The notes under the pieces were generated by a model. The model ran no database searches. It had not been told where the DNA came from and worked only from the letters and a program-made list of their open reading frames with translations. Shown here piece by piece: positions 10,940 through 23,510 of a DNA stretch of 64,000 nt. The number at the start of each line of letters is the position of its first letter. The first letter of the stretch is position 1. A program made the translations under genes and the position numbers. The stretch comes from Cenococcum geophilum 1.58 (Eukaryota > Ascomycota > Dothideomycetes > Gloniales > Gloniaceae): contig KV748238.1 in the NCBI GenBank assembly GCA_001692895.1, positions 620,001-684,000 of the forward strand, in the 5' to 3' direction.

Positions 10940-12240
10940 GGACTGGACCTATACCCCCAGAATTGAAACTAAAGCATATAATACTAACGAACCTTAGGAA
11001 GCTAATGATGGCACCTAAAGCAAGCTTATTTAAGAGAGCTGCTTCTACCTAAGAGGAACCTAAGATCCAATTAGGATCAGAAATTGAAGATAATAATAAT
11101 ATCGTAGACATACGCGAGTAGATTCGCGCCCTTATAGCTAGCTAGGAAGCCGATTATCTTAAAGCGAGAAATATATAAGAGACCCTATAAGAGATCCTAG
11201 AAAGCCTTACAGCCCTATAAAATAGCCTAACTTCCCCTTCTTAAAGCCCTAGCTGACCTATTCACTCTACTAAATACGATACACTAGGGAGTATGGATAT
11301 AATGACGAAGTAATTAAAGTCCGTTAAGCTCCCTAACCCCCTACCACTATCTAATAGAATAGACCCTACCTTTAAGAATTAGAGGATTTAAGTATAAGGA
11401 AAGCTCCGCGTTAACCACAACTATTTCCTTTCTAAAGAAGCCAAAATGCTCTACCTCTTTAGTCGAACCACTAGGGACGCCTAACGGCACCTTTAAGCCA
11501 AGTTTAAGGACGACTCCCCTGTCCGATTTATATCTATTAATAAGATAATACGGCACCTAGCGGCTATCTACGTTAACCCAAATAAAGTACGGGATGCCTA
11601 TTATAACTATAATCACCTAATAATAAAACCAAACCAACCCTTTACCGAATTCCAGACTTAATTCCTATACCTTACAGGAGAAGGCCAGGTTCCCCTTAAG
11701 AACTACCAATTAGACCTATACAATAAGCTAACAATCCAGCTATAAGAAAAGATCGCTATAACCTTAGATAACCTACCAACCTATAAAAGACTTATAGCTC
11801 GTTGCCTATTATTAGACTTAGAACTAAAGCGGATTAACGCCCACCCTAATCAGCAGAAGCAACTCCGTAACAATTAGAACTCGCCAGCTACACCTATAAG
11901 AGCTAAAGCAGGAAGACAAGTTACGACTACTCTTATACCAAAGGCGGTTATAACTACGTACTAGCAAGCCTCGCCCAACTAGCTACGTACCACGCCATAA
12001 TACTCCAATTAACCCTACCTCGGCCACGTGCTTCAACTGTAATAAGTAAGGTCACTTTATTTCATCCTGCCCAGAGCTAAAGGATATAGGCGATATTAAG
12101 GAGATAGAGGAAGGAGAAATATCCAATAAGTCAGGAAAAGAAGAACCCTAGGGAAAGACTCCCCCCTAGGGTACCCTATCGATCTCAAAGAGATTAATCT
12201 TAGTCAGTTAATAGGTGGAAAGCATTTTACGGTTCTATAT
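10940..12240 (+). pseudogene. Gypsy-1 gag
   Basis: The capsid/nucleocapsid polyprotein of a Ty3 element is read in frame 2. Protein-like text includes KLMMAPKASLFKRAAS near 11000. A well-preserved nucleocapsid zinc knuckle lies at 12029-12070, CFNCNK-x-GHFISSC, with all C-C-H-C ligands present, followed by an acidic tail (CPELKDIGDIKEIEEGEIS). Stops at Gln/Trp positions break the frame. Gag is in frame 2 and protease in frame 1, so expression in the ancestor probably needed a frameshift between about 12100 and 12250, unless an indel arose later. The start codon is uncertain; the two ATGs near 11006 are candidates. Confidence 0.8.
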
Positions 12241-15200
12241 ATAGTATCTTAAAATAAATATAGAGTTAATATAACCGCCCTTATTAACACTAAAGTAAAT
12301 AGCTTCGCCTTTATAAATACTGCCTATATAAATAATGTTACCAAGTTTCTAAATACAGAAGCTATCCAACTAGAGAAGCCTATCTAGGTAAAGGGCTATA
12401 ACGGCCAAGCCGGTTAGCCCGTTACCCATATCTTAAAGTTATATATCGCTCTTAACGGACAACGCTAATACGGCATCCCCTTTTATATCCTAGACCTAGG
12501 GTCCCACAATATAATCCTCAGACAAAAATAGATGTCCTATTTTAATATTTGGTTAAACATATAAAAAAGACGGTTTATCTAGCTAGAGGATAGACTAAGG
12601 TTACCCTCCTTTATTAGGGAGATCTAAACCGACCACAAGACACTAGCCGTAAGGGGTAACCCTACCTACTAGCAGGATGTCCGGGCCTATGACCTAGCCT
12701 TTACCTAAGAGGACGCCCGCCGCGAAGCTAGAAAGAACTCCATATTAACAAAGATACTCTCCTAAAGCGCTACATTTAAAGAGGACTCTACATATAGAAG
12801 CGGGACAGATAATAATATAGATAATATCCAAATCGCACAGATCTAACCGTTATAGAAAAGAACGTATCAATAGGATATAAGGGATAACCTCCAAAAGATA
12901 CAATAGGAGCTAAAAGGAGTAACAATGACGCCAGTACCCCAGAAGTCCCTAAAGTCACATACGCCCCTATTGTCAGTCAACCCCCCTACCGTAGATATCG
13001 CCGCAATTAGCGCTATAGCGTTCCACTTCAATATATACCGGAAGAACAATAAGGTCTTTATAACAAGCCTATATAAGATTAACCGAATTATTAATAATAG
13101 AGAGGAAAGGCCAGATAAGGAAACCAACGAGGAACTAGTTAAACGCCCCCTTCCTACCATTTATATAGGCTACAAGGATACATTCTTAAAGGCGGCCTTA
13201 AATAAGTTACCCCCCTACCGGACGTACAATTACAAGATTTAATTAGAGGCCAATAACTTACTAGGCTATAGCCCCCTCTACCATTAATTAATAGATAAGC
13301 TAAAAGCAATAAAGCAGTACTTAATTAACAACCTAAATAAAGTGTTTATTAAGCCAAGTCAAGCCCCTTTTACTTCCCCTATTCTATTTATAAAAAAGCC
13401 TAATAAAGGCCTTCATTTTTATATCGACTATTAAAAGCTAAACGCTATTACTTAAAAGAACCGGTATCCTATTCCTTTAATTAATAAAACCCTTGCATAT
13501 CTAAGCTAGGTAAAGATCTTTACCAAACTTAATATCCGCCAAGCTTTCCACCAAATTAGGATAGACCCTATATCTAAAGATTTAATAACGTTCCATACCC
13601 GCTATAGTTCCTATAAATACAAAGTTCTTCCTTTTAGACTAATAAACGGACCGGCTACGTACCAAAGGTATATAAATAACGTTCTTTTTAATTACCTTAA
13701 CGAATTCTACACGGTATACCTAGACGACATTCTTATATACTTAGACAACGAACTTAAATATCAAGTTTATGTTAAGAAGGTCCTAGAGAGGCTACGGAAC
13801 ACAGGCTTATAAGTTAATATTAAGAAATACAAGTTTGGGGTAAAACATATAAAATACCTCGGGTTTATCATAACTATAAAAGGAATTAAGGTCGACCCTA
13901 AAAAGATAGAGGCAATCTATAACTAAAAGCCCCCTTATATAGTAAAAGGAATCCAGTCCTTCCTTAGTTTTTATAATTTCTACCACTAGTTTATCCATAA
14001 CTACGGAATTATAGTAAAACCTCTTATATAACTAACTAGGAAGGGTACGCCTTTCGTCTTTAATAATAGCTATATAGAGGCCTTTAAAGAGGTAAAGGAT
14101 TGGCTTATCTCTTCCCTAATCCTTCATCACTATAACCTAGACCTTAAATTAATGCTAGAAACAGACGCCTCTAATAGGGTCGTAGTAGGAATCCTATTAT
14201 AGTTATATCTAGACGGTAAATAGTACCCTATAGCTTTCTTCTTAAAGATAATAGACCTAGCTAAGTGTAACTATAAAGTACACAATAAAGAAATGCTAGC
14301 TATTATTTAATTACTCTTTTAATGGCGCGCAGAGCTTAAAGGTATAAACTCCCGGATTAAGATATATACAGATTATAAAGCCCTAGAGTACTTTATAACT
14401 ATAAAGCAGCTTATAGAGCGATAAGCCTAGTAGGCTAAAATACTCTTCTAATTCTTCTTTATAATTATATATCGTTCTAGCAAGTAAAACTCTAAGGCTA
14501 ATACCCTAACCCGAAGAGAATAAGATGTAGGACCCTAGGATAAGCTAAAGACCTAATATCGGACGCGCGCCCTCCTCTATCCAGAACAGCTCGACCCGCG
14601 GATCCTTAAGGAGCTAGACTCCTAGTAAAACGAGCTAGCACCAATAGAGGAGTCCTTAGATAAGCTAATAGGGCTAATTAACCGCCTCCTAACTATAAAC
14701 CGCACAGCTAATGCTCTAAGGGCCCTCCGCGAATAAGCCGCGAAAGGAGACCCCAATTTTAAGATAAAGGAAGGATTACTCCTATACCAGGAGCGGCTTA
14801 TAGTCCCTAATATTAACAATCTACGGACCAAACTAATCCGCGAAGCTTATTACCAAGTCTCTATAGCACACCCTAGTAAGAACAAGACCCGTAAAATTAT
14901 TAACTGCCGCTACTACTAGCCAAGAATGGTTGCGGATATCAATTAATATATATAAAACTGCGAAGACTACTAAAGAGCTATAATCCCACGGAATAAGACC
15001 CTAAAACTACTTAAGCCACTCCTAATACTAGAGCGCCCTTAGCAGTATATCTTTATAAACTTCTATAAACTACCTAGGGACCGTAACGGATACAATATAG
15101 TTATAGTTATAGTTAACCGCTTTAGTAAACGCCCGTTCTTAATTCCATATCATAAGAACATTAATACTAAAGAGGCAGCCTAGCTATATATCTATTACGT

Positions 15201-16215
15201 CTACCAAATCTACGGACTACCAGATACTATTATATCCAATTATAGGCTATAGTTTATATCGGCCTTCTAAAATAAGTTTACCTAAATCCTAGACATTAAG
15301 CTAAAGCTTTCTACGGCTTATTACCCCCAGACAGACAGTTAGACAGAGATCGTAAATCAGTACCTAGACTAGAGGCTTAGGCCCTTTATTAACTATTTCC
15401 AGAATAACTGGTCTAAATTACTACCCTTAATAGACTACGCGCAAGCAACCCTACCCCATAACTCCACAGGGTTTGCCCCAATTTAGCTAGAAATGGGATA
15501 CTTACCCCGTATAAGCTTTAACTAGAAAAGGCCAGAAGAACCCCAGACTATACAAGAGAAGCTATCCTATGCTAAGGCCTAACAGTACGCCAAACAATTG
15601 AAGGAGGCCTAGATGGTAGCCTATAAAAACCTAGAAAAAGCTCAGAGGTTAATAGAACAGCAGGCGAATAAACACCGTCAAGAGCCCGATTTTGCCCCTA
15701 GCAATATAGTCTAGGTTATAATAAGGAATTAGAGGACCGAATAACCTAGCTATAAGCTAGACTACCAGATAGCAGGACCGTATAAGGTTCTTAAGAAGAT
15801 AGGCAACTTATATAAGATAAAGCTCCCAGACTTAATTAGGGTTTACCCTATCTTCTCGCCAGACAAGTTACGGAAAGCTGCAAACAACCTATTACCTAGA
15901 CAAAAGAACAAGCCTCCCCTACCAGTTTAAGTAAACGGTAATAATAAATAGGAGGTTAATAAAATACTAGCCTATAAGATAGTACGGGGAGCGCTAAAAT
16001 ACCATATCTAATAAAAGGGCTACGATCCTAACCCAACCTAGTACCCTACGTGGAACTTTATAGGCTACCCCCAGAAGCTTAAAGAATTCTATAACTAATA
16101 CCCTAATACGCCTGGACCCCTGAAGTACCTAGACAAATGGATGGAATGCTAGCATAATAAAGATAATAAGTTACTGGAAGAATATAGGGACAAAAACGCC
16201 CCAAAGCCCTAATAC
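12241..16215 (+). pseudogene. Gypsy-1 pol: protease, reverse transcriptase, RNase H, integrase, chromodomain
   Basis: Frame 1 runs through all domains with stops only at former Gln/Trp codons. The aspartic protease lies at about 12270-12600 (ALINTKVNSFAFI, active-site Asp now Asn). The RT lies at about 13330-13800 with HFYIDY, FTKLNIRQAFHQIRI and catalytic VYLDDILIY at 13714-13740. RNase H (about 14100-14500) has LETDASN and IYTDYKALEYF. Integrase (about 14840-15500) has the HPSKNKTRKII zinc-binding start, LPDTIISNYR and YYPQTDS. A C-terminal chromodomain at about 15952-16080 reads VNKILAYKIVRGALKYHI, KGYDPNPT, YPTWNFIG. The chromodomain identifies a chromovirus, a group that targets heterochromatin. 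Confidence 0.9.
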
Positions 16216-16527
16216 AGCTGTCTGCCAAATTCTGCCATATTCTACCATTTTCTACCAGTACCGTAAAATTTTAAATATCCAGGAACTTCGACCGCTGGTT
16301 AAAGTTATCTAATTAGTTAGATCCGTACCAAGACTTTTAACGGCTACTCTTTCTAGCCTAGTGCTTCCACTTAGCCCACAATCGCCCTTTATACTTAGTC
16401 AGGACGGACTCATATCCCCTTTATCTCCTCATCTTATATTTTTATAATCCTACATTTATAAGCCTAGTGCTACCCTATTTTTTCTAACTAAGCCTAAGGG
16501 CAGGCTTTTTTTCAAAGAGGGGGGTGA
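16216..16527 (+). other. Gypsy-1 3' untranslated region and polypurine tract
   Basis: No coding signal. The motif TTCTGCCATATTCTACC, also found in the LTR, occurs near 16227-16250. AAAGAGGGGGGTGA at about 16514-16527, directly before the 3' LTR, is the polypurine tract that primes plus-strand synthesis. Confidence 0.75.
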
Positions 16528-16738
16528 TGTAACGGCGCTATCGCACATTACCTGCCAAATTCTGCCATATTCTACCGACCTGCGATTGGCCCGCCTAAAG
16601 CTAGCGCCTTGGCGGCTCACCCTACATATTTATTTACATCGGTCCTGGCGACCCCTTTTCCTTCTCTTTAGCTTAGTATCTTCGTAATACAGCATTCGTT
16701 CAAGCTTCGGTTCAGAGGCATTTGTTTAAGTTGTGACA
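16528..16738 (+). repeat. Gypsy-1 3' LTR
   Basis: It is 211 bp from TGTAACGGCG to GTGACA, with canonical TG...CA ends. CCTCT follows at 16739-16743 and completes the target-site duplication. Confidence 0.92.
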
Positions 16739-16743
16739 CCTCT

Positions 16744-18372
16744 AGGACTAGGAGATAAGAGACCTAAGGAGGTTATTATCTACTGAAAAAACTAGGAAAC
16801 CCCCCTATATAAAATGTTAAAGAATCCTTAGGCTACTAAGCCTAAAAAGCCTCCTAAAGACATTAATACAGAGACAAGTGATAACGAATTCACTTTCCCT
16901 TCCCCTCTTACTCCAGCCTATTTAGGATAGGAGAACCTTAGGCTACTAAGCCTTCTAGAGGTAAAGACACTATAGAGACAAGTAAGGATAAACTCTTAGC
17001 TATCTTACCTACCTTACCTACTTCACCTACCTTCTCTTCCTCTTCTTCCCCGCCCTCTCCCTGCCCATCTAGGGAGGACATAAAGAAAAAGAATAGAAGG
17101 AAAAGAAGGCAATCTTCTTCTAAAAATAGAAAAGAGAACCAAAACTAAAGAAGAAGGCTACTAATACCTAAGCCTATTTTGGCTAGTATACCTTTCTCTA
17201 CCTCTTCTCTAAAACAGTACCTATAAATGGCTCTATATAACCTAAACCAGGCCTATATAGGGCTAAAAGAAGAAAAAGAAGAAAAAGAGCAAGTTAAATT
17301 ACTAGGGGACTACGTACAGAGTGTCCTAGTAGGAGAAAATCCCTTTATAAAAGAAAAGGAAAGAAAGGAAAGAGATGTCCTAAAAGGACTAGTAGAAGAA
17401 GTAAGAGCTCTCTATAAGGAGGTAGCCCTAAAAACGTAAACCTATGCAGAGAAGCTAAAGAAGGGCCTCTCTTCTTCTACTTTTGCTCCTTCTTCTTCTA
17501 CTACCTCTTCCTCTACTACCTTTTCCTCTCCCCCTCCCTCCTTATCTCCCCCTACTAGTTCTACTAGCTCTACCTCTACTAGAGGAAAAAAGAAGTAGTT
17601 ATAAGAAAGGAGACTAGTCCTAGTTACAGACTAAAAGGACCAGCCTCTAGATGTCTTCTCTCTACGAAATTAAGTCAATTAATTATTTATATCCAAACTG
17701 CAAATAGAGAAGCCAGTAATAGCTACCATAGCTAGAACTAGAGAAAAGCAGAATATTTTCCTTACAACTACAGAAGAATACGATGCAGAGTATTTAGTTA
17801 AANATAAGGAAATCTGGTCTAACTGCTTCTCTTTTAAAAGAGAATAAAAACTAGAGCCCTAGGCTCAGGTAGTAGCTTATGGCGTCCCTATCTCCCCTTT
17901 CCTAGGAGAAGGAGGCTCTAAACTTCTAAAAGAAGAAATAGAGACTTTTAATCCTATTAGAATATAGGGATTACCTAGATGGATCTTACCTAGGGAAAAG
18001 AGATATAATCCACAAACTAGGTTCGGCTCTATAGTCTTTGCTATAGAAAATAAGGAGAAAAGACAGGAAATCTTTAAGTAGAAGGAAATCCTAATTGTAG
18101 GGGTAGCTGCTAAGGTAGTTAAATACCTAAAAGTCTCTCCTACTACACAGTGTATAAGTTGCTAAAAATTTGGCTATATAGGAGATAGATGCTCTACCAA
18201 GGCCTGTCGATTTTATGCAGCGGTATATTTATCTAAGGACCACTCCTGTTCTACTTGTAATATAATAGGAAGACCTTACGAGTATACTACCCCTCTTTGC
18301 AGCAATTGTAAAGAAAATCACTTTGCTAATAGCAAAGANTGCGAGTCTCTTAAAGCAGCTAAGNTAGTATAN
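16744..18372 (+). pseudogene. LINE-1 ORF1 (nucleic-acid-binding, CCHC zinc knuckles)
   Basis: Frame 1 contains a Ser/Pro/Lys-rich N-terminal part and a charged helix-like segment (the open 70-codon piece at 17227-17439, rich in Lys/Glu). A middle domain follows, with PWILPREKRYNPQ-like text near 17975. The C-terminus has three knuckle-like motifs from 18151 on: C-I-S-C-x-K-F-G-Y-I-G-D-R-C (His now Tyr), a second around YLSKDHSCSTC, and CSNCKENHFANSKxC. This is the layout of ORF1 in Tad/I-clade LINEs, where it packages element RNA. The frame is broken by stops and ends just before ORF2; N bases at 18340-18373 blur the junction. Confidence 0.8.
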
Positions 18373-18374
18373 NA

Positions 18375-21300
18375 ATGAGTATAAGCTTAGAAGGTTCTAT
18401 ATAGGAAGAAGAAGAGATCTCTCTAGTTTCTAAAACTAGGGGAGAAATCTCCTTTATACAATATAATGTAGGAAAAAGACAAGAAGTACAGCAAACCCTA
18501 CTAGAAATAGGATTTAGGAAAAAAACAGATATTATTCTAGTATAAGAGCCTAGTACCTGGAAAGATAGACAAAAAAAATCCTACTTTTTTATTCCACATC
18601 CTACATTTAACCTAATCCTTTCCAGTAATCTAGCTATTTAACCTAGAGTAGCTATCTATATAAGGAAAACTACTTCCAGTATTCTATAATATAGAAATAG
18701 GGAGGATATCTGCAAAGATACAGATATTATAGTATTAGAAATCTATGGCCAACTTAAAAGATTTCTATTATTTAATATTTATAATAAGAGACAACTAGAC
18801 GAAAACTCTAGAACCTAAAGAAGTAGTACAACTACTATCTCTAGGGCCATTCTAGAACTGGAAATAGATCTCCCTTTTATACTAATAGGAGACTATAACC
18901 TATACCATAAACGGTGGAACGCGCTAGCTAGGAACCTAACTAGGGAGGCTAAAGAACTAGTAGACTGGCTAGACAAATATAACTGCTAACTACTAAATTT
19001 AGACAAATAGGAAGGGACCTTCTATAGATCTAATATAAGGGAAAAGTTTATTATAGACCTAGCCTTCTATTCAGGAAACTTCTAAGAAAATACCTGGGAT
19101 AACCGGACTATAATAAAAGAAACAGGATCTGATTATAAGACTATAGCATTCTCTCTATTTACTAGAGAGATGTAAAGATACCTAAACCCTCTTTAAGAAA
19201 CTCCTTTCTCTATAAAAAAGGTAAACTAGGAGCTTTTCTCTACCTCTTTAAAAGAGCAAGTTCTAGAGCTAGAACTAAAAGCGAAACTTTTAGTACTAGA
19301 AAAACTAGTAGGAGAAAACCCCTATATAGAGATAGGAGAAAAAGGTTCCCTAGCCTCTCTAGAAGATTCCTATAGACCTAGGGATAGAAGCTTAAGTACA
19401 CTAGTAGATAATCTAGTAATAGATCTTACTAGAGGTATAAAGCTAGTAGTAGAGAAAGCTATCCCTAGATCTAGAACCTACGAATTCTCTAAACTATGGT
19501 GGAATAAAGAGCTTCTAAAGAAAAGACAAAAATGGCAAAACTAGGAAGACTTCAAGAAGAATAACCTACTAGGAGTTCTAGACTAGAAGCCTATAAAGAA
19601 GCTAAAAATCAATACTTCTACGCAATAAGAGAAGCCAAGACTAGCTGCTGGAATAGCTTCCTAGAAAAAGCATAAGAAAAGGAAGTCTTTACTGCCCTAA
19701 AATATATAAAGGAGAGAACATTGCGAATAATCCCTAGTCTATAGTATAGCAAAGACGGGACTACTAGACTAGTAAAAAGCTTTAAGGACTAGTACAAAGC
19801 TTTTACAACTACTCTATTCCCTAAACCCCCCCCCTCTACTAGCCCTATAGAGTGGAAGGATTATATAATAGACAATAAATGGGAATGGCTAGAACTAGAG
19901 AAAACAGAAGTTAAATAAGCAATTTTCTCTAGCTCTAATAAAAAGGCTCTAGGACTAGATGGGATATCTTTTAAAATTTTATAAAAGGCCTACCCTACTA
20001 TAGAAGATCTTCTATATAGAATCTATAGGATTTTGTTTATCTTAGGCTATTAGCCAAAGGTCTGGAGAGAAGCTTGAGGAGTTATTCTCCCTAAAGCAAA
20101 TAAGGAGGACTATTCTTTACCAAAGTCCTATAGACCTATCTCCTTACTAAACTGCCTAGGAAAGACTTTAGAAAAGATCTTTACTACTAGATTAGGATAT
20201 CTAGCTAGTACTACTAGCTTACTTCAAGATTCTCAACTAGGAGGAAGAAGATAGCGGTCTGCAATAGACGCAGTCTTATTACTTCTAAATAATATCCAAT
20301 CTAAAAATAGTAGGAAAAAAGCTAGACAAAGGATAGCCACTATGTTATTCCTAGACGTAAGAGGGGCTTTTAACTATATCTCTAAAAACCAGCTTTTATC
20401 TATCTATAAGGAACTAGGACTACCTATAGCGTTTACATAATGGGTAGCTACTTTCCTTAGCAATAGAAAGCTATAGCTCTCCTTTAATAGGCAAATATAA
20501 GAAAAAGTAGAACTAGAAACAGGGATACCATAGGGATCGCCTATATCCCCTATCTTATTTCTACTATATATACGCAATATCTGCAGCATATAAATAGAAG
20601 GAGCCTACTCTCTTAGCTATATGGACGATTTTGCAATTATAATTACCTTAAATTCAGCTAAGTCTAATTGTAAAAAGCTAGAGAGAATAGCGCTAGAGCT
20701 AATGTCTAAGGCTAAGGAAGCTGCTATTAGTTTCGACGTTAGCAAAACAGAGCTTATATACTTCTATAGTAAACGCACTACTATAGAAGAAGGGTTAAAG
20801 CTAGGAGACGTAGAAATATCTCCTAAACCCCTAGTTAGGTGGTTAGGGGTATTTCTAAACTCTAAGCTTACTTTTAAACAATATATAGAAATACAAATCT
20901 CTAAAGCAAAAACAGCCTTCTATTTAATTAGAAGACTAGGTAATATATAAAGAGGTCTATCTCTATAAGCCCTACGACAGCTCTATATAGCTTGCGTCAC
21001 CACTATAGCAGACTACGGTGTATAATGCTGGTGGAAAAGCAAATCTAGAGACTACCTATTAGATAGGTACCAATCTCTACAAAATAAGGCCCTAAAACTA
21101 GTTCTAGAGATACTAGAATAGTGGAAAAACAACTAGCAGCAGAATAAGAATAAAGGAAAACACTATACTAGGATCTGTAAAGGAAGCCATTTCTTTTCTC
21201 TTAAAGCCCCTAAGGATAAATATCCTAAAAGGCTATAATNGGCTTTCTTCCAGCTAAAGCTAGGAAAAGGCTATTTTAAATCCTTTACTAAAGTAATAGG

Positions 21301-21515
21301 AGAGGATAAAGAAGGTAGATGCTTTAGGGAATGTAGAGCACTACAAACCCCTAGACATTTACTACTAGACTGCAACCTATATAAGGAAGAAAGAAGAGAA
21401 ATACGAAAGAAACTAGGCTCTTCTCTCTCTCTAAAGAAGCTATTTTGTACACAAAAAGGAAAAGAGGCGCTTTTTCTATTTCTAAGTAGGACAGGGATAG
21501 CTACTAGAAAGTAGC
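18375..21515 (+). pseudogene. LINE-1 ORF2: AP-endonuclease and reverse transcriptase
   Basis: ATG at 18375 starts frame 3. The exonuclease-endonuclease-phosphatase domain includes ISFIQYNVGKRQEV, LPFILIGDYNLYHKRWNA (18876-18929, with GD and the following N preserved) and TFYRSN. Near 19570 the reading passes from frame 3 to frame 2, marking a frameshift. The RT then follows: KALGLDGISFK (19946), SYRPISLLNCLGKTLEK, LFLDVRGAFNYIS, GIPxGSPISPILFLLYI and the catalytic SYMDDFAI at 20614-20637, followed by the open thumb segment to 20950. The C-terminus carries ECRALQTPRHLLLDC near 21340, the Cys/His motif common in this clade. Many RIP stops are present, so no active protein is possible. Confidence 0.9.
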
Positions 21516-21860
21516 TAATAACAGCAGGATCTATAGGAGGTAACTCCTACTAGGCTCCTAGAAAAGAGATATTAGTAAGCAAAAGGACAGAAATAAATTA
21601 CAAAAGGACAGGGAAAGGCGTTAGGATTTCTTATTTCTTATAGTTTTCTACCGTTTTCTCATTCCCTAGTAGTTGCTTGTAACTTAGTATTTTACTAAGG
21701 AACTGTAAACCCCTAGTTTAGGGGCTTATAAACTACTAGGACATAGTTACTAGTACATGTTAAGCTGCCCTAAGGGATTTATATATATAGGACTATAGCG
21801 CCATAGCCTAGAGGCTGCATGCGTAGTATTGTACGTAGTATAATACAATGGATAAAAAAA

Positions 21861-22379
21861 ATCCTATTTAACTCTAGGTAATAAAAACTAGTCAATACTA
21901 ATAGAGGAGTAAGATATTAATTAGAGGCTTAAACTAAGTAGAATAAAGAGGATCTAAAACTTAATAAAATTAGCTAGCAACTACAATAATAGTATAAATT
22001 GCCATAATAAGAACGCCTTTAAGCCAGTCTATTTTAGTATTAGTTATAATAGATTACCTATATAAAAAGGAAAACTTACTAGATTTACTATTCTAGATAA
22101 GATAATTTACTAAGAGCACGGCAATAAACAAAACAGTAATTAGAAAAGTATTAAAATAAAGCGTTATATAATTCTAGCCTATAATTTAACTAAGTATAAT
22201 AATAAATAGGAGAACTAGAAGAGCGATTTATATACTAGATCCAATAGTAATATTAATTACTAGATTTATTTTATCCTTATAAGCTACTATAACCACTATT
22301 ATATACTCGGCAGCGTTCCTAATAATTAGGAGTAGGATAAGGCTAATAAAAGTAGTAGAGATAGTGCCGCTTGCCGTAA
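21861..22379. other. AT-rich spacer
   Basis: No recognised gene. The stretch may contain the RIP-mutated beginning of the coding-like relic that follows, but I see no coherent frame here. Confidence 0.35.
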
Positions 22380-22990
22380 TATTACTAATACTATTAACTA
22401 TACACTTAAAACAAAAGGCGGCTAACGCAGTAAAGATTCTAAGGGTTATAATTGCACCCTAGATCATTAATTAGGGCTCCTTAATCTTATTATCTTCCTT
22501 TTCTACGTTTAAATCCTACATAGGCTATTCTTGGTTTACTCCACCTCTAGATATAGCCAACGCTCCAGCGCTAATCTATATAATACTATAAAGAGGTATA
22601 CCCTACTTATAGGAGGACCTATACTTAGGAGCCCTTTAGCTTAGAGTATTATACATTTTAGTATATAACTTTAATTAAAATATAAGGTAGCAAACGTATA
22701 TAATTAAAAGGATAATAGCTATTCCATAGGAAAGCTCTAGATTAAGTATAGAGCTATTAGGGCTCGTAGCTGCGTAGGTTAATACCTATTATAGGTCTAA
22801 AGCTATTATTAAACTTACTTAATAGCGTAGAGTGGAAGGCGGTTAAAATAATTAAACTACTAACGCATAGAGCTAGAAGACCGGCCGCAGTACCTGCTAC
22901 TATTATATTAAAATGTTATTCCACCCAGTTAATACCTCTAAAAAAGAAGTATATGCTAAGAATAAAGAGTAAGTTTAAAAGCATACTACT
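22380..22990 (+). pseudogene. RIP-mutated coding-like relic, family unknown
   Basis: One frame from about 22437 to 22980 has TAA/TAG codons only where Gln or Trp would be natural. It reads, for example, GSLILLSSFSTFKSYIGY, FTPPLDIANAPALIYI, EDLYLGALxLRVLYILVY, ESSRLSIELLGLVAA and MLFHPVNTSKKEVYAKNKE. The even spread of protein-like residues and absence of TGA stops argue for a former gene. I do not recognise the family. The possible satellite-bearing element begins ~90 bp downstream and may have interrupted it. Confidence 0.35.
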
Positions 22991-23114
22991 AATTAAGGAA
23001 GTTTTAACAATAGTAATCTAGCCCTTAGTTAGGGCTAAGATAGAGACAATTAATTTAATAGCGTTTTTACGCTAACATCAGGAAATTTTTTTTGGGGCTC
23101 ATTGTTGCGGTTTG

Positions 23115-23345
23115 CGGCAGGTGGATATAGTTAATAGCAATTTGCGTAAAACGAACGTTTTATAACAAAATCGCAGCACCTAATAGCAAATTGCGGTAAA
23201 ATACTACCCCTATAAATAAATTGCAGTAAAACGCTACCCTATAAATAAATAGCGCGCAAACTATACAAATTATAAAAACTGTACGAATTATACGAATTGT
23301 AAAAACTGTATAAATTGTATAAATTGTAAAAACTGTACAAATTGC
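23115..23345. repeat. Subterminal GCAAATTG-type repeats and a 'TAAAAACTGTA' tandem repeat
   Basis: From 23125 to 23245 short blocks such as AGCAATTTGCGTAAAAC, AGCAAATTGCGGTAAAA and AAATTGCAGTAAAACGCTACCC recur every 35-45 bp in both orientations. From about 23263 to 23345 units of 'aattgtaaaaactgtata' repeat with ~27-bp spacing. The motifs resemble those in the foldback at 28926-29157. Confidence 0.6.
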
Positions 23346-23510
23346 AACTATATAAATTATAATTATATTATATAATAACCAAATTATTATATATTTCCAT
23401 AGATTTCTGTAGTATACTTTTAAATATATTTATATTATAACTATATAAAATATAGAGCTATCTACTTTAGGCGTTAAGGGGGAAGCCTCTCGCAAAGGCT
23501 CTAAATCGTC

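Larger units (their letters stand above)
10567..16738 (+). mobile_element. Gypsy-1: complete chromodomain Ty3 (chromovirus) element
   Basis: It is 6172 bp long with two 211-bp LTRs, a gag frame (frame 2), a pol frame (frame 1, protease to chromodomain), a purine tract before the 3' LTR and a 5-bp target duplication. Of the four Ty3 copies it keeps the most catalytic residues, including the RT motif YLDD. It still carries many TAG/TAA codons at Gln/Trp positions and cannot encode an active polyprotein. It inserted into LINE-1 and is therefore younger than it. Confidence 0.92.
10160..21860 (+). mobile_element. LINE-1: non-LTR retrotransposon, interrupted by Gypsy-1
   Basis: A Tad/I-type LINE with ORF1 (three CCHC-like knuckles), ORF2 (endonuclease, reverse transcriptase, Cys/His C-terminus) and a 3' end at about 21860 that closes in a short A-run. 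Gypsy-1 sits inside it: the sequence reads ...TTACCTCT | Gypsy-1 | CCTCTAGGACTAGG..., so about 10160-10566 is 5' leader of the same LINE. The 5' limit is uncertain because no target-site duplication was found. A second copy of its tail starts this window, so the family is repetitive. N bases occur at about 10184, 17803, 18340, 18364, 18372-18373 and 21240. Confidence 0.8.

Noticed and set aside
12867-13242. Open frames on both strands (97 and 105 codons)
   Set aside because: They lie inside Gypsy-1 pol; the plus frame is only a stop-free piece of pol upstream of RT and the minus frame is its shadow.
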